Of a stretch of 64,000 nt of DNA, positions 33,158 to 43,398 are shown piece after piece; the stretch's first letter is position 1, and each line of letters starts with the position of its first letter. The stretch lies in the NCBI GenBank assembly GCA_017607445.1, contig JAEVHH010000004.1, positions 3,968,001-4,032,000 on the forward strand, in the 5' to 3' direction. Below the pieces are notes generated by a model that searched no databases, was not told where the DNA came from, and saw only the letters and a program-made list of their open reading frames with translations. The position numbers were made by a program, and so were the translations under genes. This DNA comes from Histoplasma ohiense. Its lineage: Eukaryota > Ascomycota > Eurotiomycetes > Onygenales > Ajellomycetaceae.

Positions 33158-33465
33158 ATGGCTTCCCAAAATAAGGCGTCCTTATCTGAAGATATCAATC
33201 TCGAACTTCAAGCGAAGCTCATGGAGCAGCAGCAGCTCGAACGTGAAGCTATTGAGCTTCAAGAGTTTATAAACAATCTCCAACATCGGGCCACTGAATT
33301 GAGGATGCTTTCCTCCAGTGCCCGAAGATCGCGGGTGTGCGAGACCGTGGAGAGACAATGTCTCTTGAGGAGGAGATATGGAAGAACATGCAGGAATTGG
33401 AAAAGATCAGAGAAAAGAGGGAAGTTTTGACGCAAGCCATCTATCTATTGTCGTCGAAAGGCTGA
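33158..33465 (+). pseudogene. Small coiled-coil protein gene, apparently frameshifted
   Basis: From ATG at 33158 the first about 60 codons encode a Gln/Glu/Leu-rich helix (QAKLMEQQQLEREAIELQEF, then INNLQHRATELR). Around 33325-33350 this frame turns Arg/Cys-rich, while another frame takes over with the same helical character (MSLEEEIWKNMQELEKIREK, then REVLTQAIYLLSSKG) and stops at 33465. I found no GT..AG intron that joins the two in phase, so a frameshift (mutation or assembly error) is the simplest reading. Its end overlaps the 3' end of the APH-like pseudogene on the other strand by about 20 bp. No family recognised. Confidence 0.35.
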
Positions 33466-35125
33466 AGCGAACAAACCAGAAGGTAGTATCCCATTTAATC
33501 GTCGTCGTTTAACTATGATGCAGCATACGCAGACACTGACACCTACTAGCGAGCAGGGCAGCCAATGGCGGAATATACCAACAATTTCTTTGAGGTTGAA
33601 TTTGTTCCAGACTTGGATTAATGTGACACCCTTGCTGGCTTTGGAAATGGCATCGTGGTCTTTTCCTTTGGCTGGATTAAGTGTGGGGGGCTTGAGCGGT
33701 TCGATCGGTTCCAATCCCGCGAGTGTTAATTCTTTCTTGAAAGCCTCAAGGTTAGATAACACTTGCTGTAATTTTTCTTCTTGTTTTTTCCTTAGGCTAA
33801 GTTCAAAGAAGCTTTTCACTCTCTTGCCGCTGTCTTCTCCGTAGTACATTTTGTCCAACAAATTCCAGTACACATTCCCAAAATAGCAAGGTTTTAAAAG
33901 TGCATAGGCAACAAACATAGTATCAGACCGGAGATATCGGCTCCACAGTCTGACCAGAGGCAGAATAAATTTCAGCTTTTTATCTGGGTTATGGCATTTA
34001 TCTTCCCGCTCTCTTGAGGCTATCTGGAATTGAAAGACATAAAATGAAAATGGAAGGTCGAAGGGTTTTTTAGTGGCAGCTGGAAGCTCCTGACCTGTGA
34101 TCCAGGAGGGCGGAACAAACATTTGTGGTGGAACTGTGTGACTCCACTCCCAATCAATGATCGATATGATGTTCAGATCATCGTCCACAAAGATATTAGG
34201 TGGTCGAAAATCCCCGTGCATGAGAATGAATGGTCCATGGTTATCCCTTTGGTCCACCCAGTCCATCACAATGCCCTGGGATGCAAAGATGCCATACAAA
34301 TAATTACGTGCATCCTCCTCATCGAAAACACTATCCTTCCCGTGGTAAAAGTCGTTGAAAACTAATTTCAAGATGGCGTAGGTGTAATCAATGGTGGAAT
34401 TGTAGGTTCGATGAGCAGGGATAATCTCAGAGCTTTTCATCCCGCAGAGTTCCTGGTCATTTAACTCAATAGTGAGCGGGCGGTTATGCTCAAACACCCA
34501 GTTTTCATCGTTGCTGTCAAGTGTGAGAGCACCGACATGATCAAACTGCTGACGATAGAGCTGAATGTAGACATCGGCAATTTGACCATACATTTGTGAC
34601 TTTAACTCTTCCGGAAGGCGTGCCACATCAGTTTCATAGAGAGTTTTGCCTGTGATGTACTCGACGGCCATGAAGGGAAGGCCAAGAATATTATCTCGGT
34701 TGATGGAATATTCGACAAGACGTGGGATAGGGATAGTGGTTTTCTCAGCGATGTACCTACGAGGCCGGGCAGAATTGTTATAGCTTGACTACAAATTAGG
34801 GACATCTCGAATTTCTTTCTTCATTGTTGCAATCTCGCCTCGCATCTTCTCCTCTGGAAACGCCAGACGTGGGAGCAGGGGGATTCGGATCATCCATCGC
34901 TCAGCACCCTCGGTAGACTCGACATCGGGAAGGTCATCAGCTGAGTCTGTAAACACAACTGGAAAGCAGATGTTATAGCTCCCTTTCTTTGGGTCTGAGA
35001 AGATCTGGCACGATTTCTTCTCAGGGTGTAAGGACGAGGCTAGCTTGCAAACTGAAAGATGGCTGGATCGCGTCGATGAAGCTCTTGACTTCTTTCTCAA
35101 GCAGATGACGGGTGAGCTGATCCAT
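33445..35125 (-). pseudogene. APH-like phosphotransferase pseudogene (frameshift plus lost splice donor)
   Basis: Probable start ATG at 35125. The fold is a fungal aminoglycoside-phosphotransferase-type kinase: RIPLLPRLAFPEEKMRGEIATMK, then IAEKTTIPIPRLVEY, catalytic loop LMHGDFRPPNIFVDD and metal site IISIIDWEWSHTVPP, then a long helical C-terminal part to a stop at 33445. Two lesions: after about 25 codons the frame must skip one base (extra T near 35052-35055) to reach CKLASSLHPEKKSC, and between MK and YIAEKT lies a 63-nt stretch (34819-34757). That stretch ends in TAG and joins in perfect phase but begins GAAAGA instead of GT. With both corrected, the length (538 codons) is a multiple of three. 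The catalytic residues survive, so decay is recent. It is divergent from the F-box gene. Confidence 0.7.
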
Positions 35126-35438
35126 CGTACCAGCGAGAAGGAATCGAAGAGCAGTGTCCCAAGTTCTATTTGTTTTTGAGGGCAGTGGTGTGCTCGACAG
35201 ACCGACGCCAGAGTCACAACACTGCTCGCGACAGGGACTTTTCAGGAGCAACATCAGGTATCGCAGTCCAGGAGAAGGCACTAGGGCTGAATCAGGCAAG
35301 GTGGAAGAATCCAATGTTGACCTCCATCTGATTGATACACATTTCCTCCAGCGCAGGACACAGGGAACCACAGTGCAGAGAGCCTTTGAGCTGGCGGCCA
35401 ATCTAGCATACGCCAGCTGGAATCCAGACAAGTAGGAT
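35126..35438. promoter_or_regulatory. Divergent promoter between APH pseudogene and F-box gene
   Basis: 313 bp between start codons. Short open frames on both strands; none recognisable. Confidence 0.45.
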
Positions 35439-37393
35439 ATGATGAGCCCTTCACCGAAATTGGTGGATCTGCCCGATGACATTCTCTTCCACATTTTCCT
35501 GTATCTGGAGCCAGGGGAATTTCTCTCCCTATGCGCCGTCAACAGGCATATGCAAAGCAATTTCAAGGAAGCGTCGGAATACTGGCGCGTCCGTACATTG
35601 AAGACTTTTCGAATCCCAATTCGCCGTCTCTTTCACCCTAATGGCCCGCGTTGGTATTCGCTATATAAGACCCTAAGTGCAAAATGCAGAATATTTACTT
35701 GGGGTCGGGTAGATTGGTTAAATCCCGTAGATAAGCCATGGCCGGCTGAAATAAGAGTTCCTGGAGGTATAGGGAATGTCGCAGATTTACAATGCAGGTG
35801 GGTGCTGTTCCAAAACCCCGTCTGCTACCTCTTGTCGACTTCGCGAATTTTCTTATAGCTGCAACCGACGACAATAACCATTTGCTAACTCTGCACGACT
35901 ACGCAGCCAATTTTCGATAGCCATCCTGACATCTGATGGTATTATCTATCTGGAAGGATTTTTGTACAACGACTTTTTTGAAACGCGTGATTTTAAACCT
36001 CTCAGGTTTCCATCGCGGTTTCGTCCGACTTCAAAATATCTGTATGAGCCAGCCACAGCCATCTCACGAATTTTTTGTGGGCGCAACCATATACTAGGCC
36101 TCTCGGATGATGGTCGTATATGGTCTTGGCACGCTGAGAGTGCTCCCTGCTGTCAGATGCGATTCTCCAATGTTGATATTAGTTTGGGGTCACAAGATCG
36201 GTCGAGATCAGGAACTGTCACTAAAGTTGTTGCCGGTTGGGCATATAGCTCGGCGTACATCACTGGAACAGGAATATTGTACTGGAAAGCAAGAGAAAGT
36301 GTCTCAAACATGGCCCCTGATGATGATGGTGTGGTGACTATTTCGGCTTCCATTATTCCCCGAACTGAATTTCGTCGACTTCATTCACTTCCTGAAGCGG
36401 AACATCCAATGGGTGAAGTGAGGAATTATGTTGTCTTGGACAAGTACATTGTTTTCATCACAGACGCTAACAAGGCATTTGCAACACAACTGAAGACCGG
36501 GGACACTACCGAGCTTCCGAAATTTTCTGCCCCTGGAAGAATCTTCGTGGATATTCAGGGTTCTTATAAAAACTTTGCCATCTTTACTGCAGGTGGAGAG
36601 GTTTTGCTGGGAAATATTCTCGAGATCCGACAAATCTCTCCCACATCGTTCAACTCCAAGAGTCATGGGCTAGAGATAGAACCAGCCGCACCACCCAGCC
36701 TACAACACAGTGACGTAATATCTATCGTGTTCGGTGACTGCCACTTTCACGCTCTTCATGCCAATGGCAAAATTTCTGCCCACGGGATAGAGTTACAGCC
36801 ATATGGATCTCTGGGACTAGGTAGTAGTCCGTACGGGGTTCCCTTTCGAGGTCTCAAACACAGGACCTCCAAGCCGTCCGGCGACCTTGTAAAATATCCC
36901 TTCGCTGAGAACTCTAGCTCCCCACAATTCGTCTGGTTTGAACCAGAGAAGAAATTGTGGTTAAGTTACCTGAAGCAAGAATTCCAGGCGGATGAAGAAA
37001 GATCATCCATCTGGGCCAAAGCGTTAACCCTCAACAGGCGAGGGATACTGGAAGAATATTGCAAATGTATCGAGCGGCAGGGTGAAGCCTGGGGCGATTT
37101 TCCTGACATCAAGGAGCTAGACTCGGATGATGCACTCGGTGCTTATTTCGCCGTCACCATCGCTGCTGGTGGCAGGCAAAGTGCAGCCCTCGTCCTTGTG
37201 AACGACGATATGGCGAAGAAGATTAAAGATAAACACGTTTTGGAATATAATAGTGGCATCGAGCCTGTCTTCGGTAAGATATTTATTATTGAAATACTCC
37301 ACGTTCAGCAATCCCAACCAATCCCTTTCTACCCCAGTAGATAGCCTCTACGAGCCTCAAAATGGTACAAAAAGCTCCCAGGAAACTGGCTGA
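35439..37393 (+). CDS. F-box protein with RCC1-like repeats (Saf1-like SCF substrate adaptor)
   Basis: Exons 35439-35797, 35907-37273 and 37338-37393; introns 109 nt (GTGGGT..GCAG) and 64 nt (GTAAGA..CCAG); 593 residues. Without the second intron the protein would end about two dozen residues off course. The N-terminal F-box reads KLVDLPDDILFHIFLYLEPG (residues 7-26), then FLSLCAVNRHMQSNF, through WYSLYKTLS, which binds Skp1 in an SCF ubiquitin ligase. After it come RCC1-type blades: RIFTWGRVDW, GRNHILGLSDDGRIWSW, GDCHFHALHANGKISAHG with YGSLGLGSS. The last part, WAKALTLNRRGILEEYCKCI, matches the C-terminus I know from Saf1-like fungal proteins. The substrate is unknown. The tandem ATG at 35439/35442 makes the exact start uncertain by one codon. 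Confidence 0.9.
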
Positions 37394-39157
37394 CTCGTAT
37401 AACAAACTTAAAAGACCCGCGTCCCGAACGACTCCCAGACGACAAACAGCCAATCAAATATCGCTTTGAGCTTGGGAATTTCCCAACCCCACATCTAACT
37501 GATAGAGGGGATATTGACACCGATAGGTACGATTTTAGTACCTGGAAGTACGGCTTTCCCGGGGACAACTCCCAGGTACCAAACTGACTCCAGTAAGCGA
37601 GGAGACGAGACTATGGGTGAGAAATTGTTTTCAACTTTGTAAGAGGCCTGTAGATTGGAAGAACCTTTTGGAACCCCGGGATAATTAAAAGCGAGAAAGC
37701 CATTTGTATTGGGACTCATTTATAAGGACCCGGATATCTTTCTGCACATGTGCAAACACCATACCGTATGAAGCTGCAAGAGAATGCTCCTATCCATTTA
37801 TCAGTCTTGAGTTGAAGGCTTGTCGAAGGCGTAGTATCCATTTACGCTCTGGCAAACTAGGGATAAATAAGAGATATAGAAAGACGGCGAGAGGGAGTCG
37901 GATAAGATAGCAAGAGTACTTGAGTAGAAGAAGAAAAAGTAATCTTCGATTCCCGTCCCCCTTAAACCCCTTAAAGTTAACCAAGAAAAGGAAGCATAAT
38001 AATAAACCGTCAGGTCAGTCCAAGCACAAGTCGGAAACAAAGAGGAGGCAAAGAAAGCCAGGTGATAGAATTGGATTGAAGAAAATGAGAGGGACGCCCG
38101 CAAGCAAGATACAGACGTGTGACTTGATAGAGGCGAGGTGAGGAATAAGGAGAGCAGGGTGGAGAAAAGGAACAGAAGCAATATCTCCGGAGGAAAAGCA
38201 GTAAATGAACGGGAACAAACGGGGCCAAGAATAGCTTGCGAATAGGTCGAAATGGACTGTAATCGAGAGTGAAAAGGAAGGAAGGGAAATGCCATGCAAA
38301 GGGAAAGAGAGGAAAGATATAGGTGAAAATTATAGGTGAAAATGGATGGATGATATCCATGGGTACTTTGGGTTTGTGTTTGAATGCAACAGAATAGAGA
38401 AAGGAAGTGAACAAAGCAAAGGAACGGTGGCAGTGATATGCTCGGTCATGTTGTGGGCGTAGCGTGAAATAACAAAGAGAATCGAAGCGGCTGGCGATGA
38501 GGTAGGTAATGAGGGGCTGGTTGTGAAATAGCGAGTGATTGGTAGGGAAAGAAGTGGAAAAATACGGATCGATAGATAGCATTGCCAGAATCTCACACCC
38601 TGACTGAAGTATTTTTCGAACCCCCCCCTTTTTTTTGAGCTGACTGAAGGAAATTTAGGAAGGAATGAGAATAAATAGATTGAAAAAGGGATGGAGGTCA
38701 GTCAATTTTATAAAAGCAGCGGACGAAATATCTGAGCTGAAAAAAAGGAACAACCGTCGTCAACACCGATGTGTTTAAGGATCGTTGATCTTCAAGTATC
38801 GAATGTTAGTGGGTTTCATGTAAATTTCAACTAAGTGCCTTTGCCTCATTTGATCGTACTTTTCGTTAATCGCCAGCTTTTCACTTTGGTTTTGTATCTT
38901 GTTTTTTGATTGGGATGTTCAAGAAGTTCTTTTTCAACTCCATATGGACGTCTAGCAAATCAAGATAGTGGAAAGGATGATGTGTATATATAACTTCCGA
39001 GATGGCGTAGAGTGGTCAAGGGACATTTTATGCGTGAAGATAGTACCAAATTCTGGAACGGAACGTGCTTGGCGTATGCGGGCGGATGCTTCGGATGCAC
39101 ATGGATAGGGTTTGGCGAGCTTTGTGGAGGAAGAAAGAGCGAAGTGGCGGTAATCGC
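37394..39157. other. Convergent 3' region
   Basis: 1.76 kb between the F-box gene and the SH3-protein gene. Purine-rich on plus from 37860 to 38600, so long pyrimidine-coded open frames on the minus strand (Ser/Phe/Pro-rich) are composition artefacts. No gene supported. Confidence 0.5.
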
Positions 39158-42100
39158 CTATTTCGCCATAGACGCTCTCAACTTCCGAGCCACCCAGCCG
39201 GTTAACAGCTCATCGAGCCGAATTGACATTTCATTAAGCCCCTTGCTCTCTTCTTTGAATAGACCTCCAGTTATAGGATGATCAGGGCCTGCCGTTGCCA
39301 CATTAGACTTGTCATGGACAATGATGAGGAGATCCCGGATATCGGTGTCATCATCAAGATAAGAACGGAGGCTAGCCTCGCTCCAAGTTGGTGTATTGGT
39401 TGACGGAGTCGGAGCGCTGTTGCTTTCTAGCTTGTCGTCTGGCTGTTCAACAAGCTCGGGAGAAGACGGTGTTGGGGAGGGTGATGGATTGTGTGGCTCA
39501 TCAATTGACGAAGTATCTGTTGTCAAACCCGGAGGATTATTACGGCTTTGCTCCTCTGGAGATGGTATGTTAACCGGAGAATCCGCAGATTCATCCGTTT
39601 CCTCAGGCATAGACGCGGATCGAACAGTTTCCTTGATCGGGGTGCTTTGGATACCGGGTGATGGCGTTTTTGAAACGTCAACAGGAGAAACCGACGTGTT
39701 AAGAGAAATGGTTTTCAACCGGAGATCCGAATTCGGATCAATTTGGTCTCGAGAAGTAGAATCTGCCGGTTTTATACGAGTTGCTTCTGGAGATCTGACA
39801 CGAAGAGGTTGTGGTACATCAGATTGTGCGTCGGGTGGAACTACCCGTACTGAAGTACCGGAAATATCCTTCACTGGAGATGCTCTGGAAGTGGAGTCAT
39901 TGCTGAGTCCTTGCTGGGCGATTGTTTGCATGCTGTCAACTTTAACAGGAGAACCATCGGGTGGCGTTTTCTGCAGTTTGCTTGGATGTCGTTGGAATGC
40001 GTTCTGGGATTTTGAAGACGGGCGTTCTTCTTTCGGCGATTCACCAACTGTCTTCGGAGGTGTTGTCGAGCGTGTCGATTCTTCAGAGATCTTCTCTGGC
40101 TCTTCCATATCATCATCAATGGTTTTACTTTTCTTGTCTTTCCTCTTGAATAAGCCGCTAAGCATGCCTGGTTTTTTCTCCTTTCGTTTTTTGTCATCTT
40201 TGGTTTTGTCTCCCGAGGGGATGATTTTATCAAAGGCGTCAAAGCTTCCACGTCCTTTCGACTAAAAGAACCGAAATCAAACTGATCAGAAAAATGTGAT
40301 ATACATATAAAAGTCCAGAGGGGATTGGATCAATACCTCTTTGGACTCATTTGTGGCCGCAGTTCTATCATTCGAATCATCACGCAGGAGGTTTGGAGTC
40401 AGTGATATCTTTTTGGTCTCGAGGCTATCATCCTTGAAGAACGAATCTGTGTTCCGCACCACACCGTTGCGGGACCTGCCAGCAGGACTGTCGTCTGTTT
40501 CTCGATTTAGTTAGGTGGGATAAAATCATTAGGGGAAAGAAGTTGTGTTCACCTAATTTGTCAAATGAATCCTCGCTTGCCCGAACCCTCTCGGGACTAC
40601 TATCTCGGCCAGGCTCAGCTTCATGTGCGTTTGAACCGTCATTATCTGTTTGTACTTTGGGCCGAAGAGGCTCGACAACGATGTTTTCATTTTGGGATTC
40701 TTCTCGTCCATCATTCGTGTCTGATTTAACATTTTCTTCATCATTGTCGTTGTCAAAGAATGGGTCGTCTGCTTCGTCCTCTTCTTCGGTAGAATACTCG
40801 ACATCTGATGGTTCATGGTAAACCGGAGAAGCGGTGAAAGTGACGGTTTTTGCGTTCCTCCTTCGCATGGCCTTTTTCAGTGGGTTCTTTGATTTTTCTG
40901 CATTATCCCCCAACATTGTAGCAGAGAGCTAGATATGAAGTTAGCACCAATTGGCAATAGGGATGACGCCAGATGCGTACATCAATATTTCTATGCTTGT
41001 TCAAACGCGCCAGGCGCTCTGTTGGGGTCTCGATATGTTCAGCGGGCAGATAACCTGAAACTGTTAGTAGCGACATCAGGGAATCTACGGGCGTGATGAG
41101 CCAACCTATGCTACCATCTTTCACAACCCTAACAAGCCACCAGTAGCTATTACTGTCGTCCAGAAGGACCATTGTATCACCCTTCGTGGCATTCGCCTGC
41201 CCCTCGACAGTGGCTACGAAAGTATGTAGAGCGTAGACAAATTCGAAATCAATATCTTCTATATTCGTGTAAGTTATTTGATCTCCACCAGCAAAGAGGG
41301 AAACTGAAAGAAAATAGGGAGAGGAATGCAGATGAAAGAGATTGACACGTGGGATAGCCATTAACTGGGCGGTGTTGAAAGAGGAGTCATAAGAGCTACA
41401 CCCCTAGTTTATGGTAAAGTGGATATCATTCGCATTTGTTTGAGTATGGAAGCAGTTGTCGAGCTTTGGGAGAAGCGTAGAGTATGATCATACCTAACCC
41501 TAATCCCCGGCCCGAGTGATCATGCGCCGTTCCCGACGTAAGGGCGTCTCGCTGAGGCTTTTAGGACTCGTGCATTTCATGCAATGCCCCAGACCGTGAT
41601 ATGAATAATGAGAGCCAGGTAGGGCATACAAAACAAGAAACAACATGCAAGATAGGCAAAGCCAGGGCATTTTTTTTTTTTTTTTTTAAGAAGCCAGCTT
41701 TGTGGCTGCCGAGTGAGAGCGCGTTGAAAGGAGATCACAGATCAAAGATAAAAAGAGGGGCACCCACCATCATCAATAGATGGAGAACTAGATATCTTAT
41801 CCATCATATCATCATCCAGCTGGTCGTCGCTTTCGCCATCTGTAGTATCTCCTTCATCTGCCGACGTATGGCCGTTTGAATAGTGATCAACGCCGTCATG
41901 ATGCGCCCCCTGGTCATGGCCATTCATTTCGTCCCCAGAGTCATCGGGGTGCCTGTGGTCTCCAGAGACCCTGGGGCTTTGAACCAATTCATCCCTGGCC
42001 TCTTTCTCCGCATTTTGCATTGCAAGAGTTTGGTGGGGTGCTGTTCGATTTCCTTCTGACGAAGCTGGGTGGCTCTGGTTGTGTGTCTGGTCTTGATTGG

Positions 42101-42278
42101 ATTGGAAACGGTTGCCCTGCAAGTCGATGGTATCTGATTGAAGAAAGAAAGGGGGAAAAAATTGATCGTATTAATAAATGCTTATGAACTCAAGAAACAG
42201 GCAGCTAACCCCGATATGTTATTTTTTTGGATCCATCATTCAATGCTCACCTGCCCGGATTATCTGCGGTCTGGTCAT
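39158..42278 (-). CDS. Tea4/Bud14-type SH3 cell-polarity protein (TeaC-like)
   Basis: Seven exons on minus: 42278-42251, 42133-41768, 41303-41106, 41054-40981, 40928-40553, 40494-40337, 40261-39158; phases agree throughout, 767 residues. Exon 1 is a 28-nt microexon (MTRPQIIRA). Introns are 117, 464, 51, 52, 58 and 75 nt. After an acidic Ser/Asp/His-rich N-terminus, the SH3 domain spans exons 3-4 (VYALHTFVATVEGQANATKG, SNSYWWLVRVV, GYLPAEHIETPTERLARLNK; about residues 150-210). Then MLGDNAEKSKNPLKKAMRRR and an acidic STEEEDEADDPFFDND stretch, a long disordered Ser/Pro-rich region, and a C-terminal block with LDDDTDIRDLLIIVHDKSNV and ELLTGWVARKL. Tea4/Bud14 link microtubule ends and PP1 phosphatase to polarised growth at hyphal tips; homology is clear, function inferred. 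Confidence 0.92.
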
Positions 42279-43398
42279 TGTTTCGTGCGTGCGCACGTCA
42301 ACAAAATAGCCTGTTCAAACAACACTTCGTAGAATAGGTAGAGGTTGGAAAGGTAGCACGAGCATTTGCCTATACGGTCTTCCAAAAGGGATATGGATAG
42401 GTGCCAACGGAACAGTATATGCGCTTGAAACGTCGGGTGAAGGAGGCCAAGCTGAGCGAAAGGGGAGCAAGGGGAGCGGGGAAAGTGGGAACTCCTCACC
42501 AACCCCAGCAGAGACCAGACAACAGAGCGGAGAAGGGGATAAGAAGGGGATAAGGACGACAGGAGGAGAACGAGGAAAAGGGCAAAGAAATGGCCATCCG
42601 CGAGAGACAACACACCGCGAGAGAACAGACAGAATCCTGGCCAACGTCTTTCAGGTCTTTCAGGAGGTCCCTTAATTCCCATGGTGGCTTGGCGTTGGCC
42701 GGCTCCCAAACAAGCGCCGACACCAGGCGGCTAGCTCGCTTGCTGCCCCTGGCGGATTCCGCATGCCAAGCGCCTTATCTCCAGCCAACCACAGCGCGCA
42801 CATTTCCACCTCGACAAGCGCACAACCTCACAAAAACATTTGCCGCCCACGTGACCTTATCGTGACTTCTTCGGGCTGCTTCTTCCTGCTTTGCCCGACA
42901 TCTGCGGAATAAAAGACCTTTCACTCCCTCTCCCGCTACCTTGCTCACCACAACATCCGCCCTCCCGCTCGCCGTGCGTATCTTCCCTGCGCCTGACTAC
43001 CGGTTCACAGCCTTGTTTCTCTTGCCCGTCCATATCGACGTATCTTGTTCTGGCCTTGCTGGGCAGCTAATCACCGGTAACTCCAGTAACCTGCTGTTCA
43101 ACCTAGTTAACATTTACCCTGTAGCTCGGTCGCTCCGTCTTGGAAGATCCACGCTGCACCCACGTCTTGACGTGCCGCCAACTGAGCACGGGTTCTATTC
43201 ACACCAGTCTGTCTGGGTCGCGCTTTATTTTTTGCAACTGGCCCAATTTAAAAAGTACTTGCCTCCTCCCACGACTAGTGTCATTGCCGCCACCACCGCC
43301 ACCGCCAGTGCTGCGCTTGCTCGACTCGTACAATTTCTCAGTTGTCAAGAGTGAAGGTTCATCGGTAGCCGTTGCAATCACCTCGTCAAGGTGAGGGC
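42279..43398. promoter_or_regulatory. Divergent promoter of the SH3-protein and kinase genes
   Basis: 1.12 kb between start codons. Pyrimidine-rich toward the kinase (42880-43360). The base context CGTCAAG|GTGAGGGC directly before the ATG at 43399 could hide an upstream non-coding exon. Open frames are not convincing. Confidence 0.5.

Noticed and set aside
38010..38582. 190-codon minus-strand open frame
   Set aside because: Lies in a purine-rich tract; Ser/Phe/Pro-biased and without ATG-supported homology, so likely compositional.
39396..40265. 289-codon plus-strand open frame
   Set aside because: Antisense to exon 7 of the Tea4/Bud14-like gene, whose splice phases and conserved blocks are convincing.
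43372..43398. Nine-codon extension of the kinase
   Set aside because: Would start at TTG; first ATG is at 43399.
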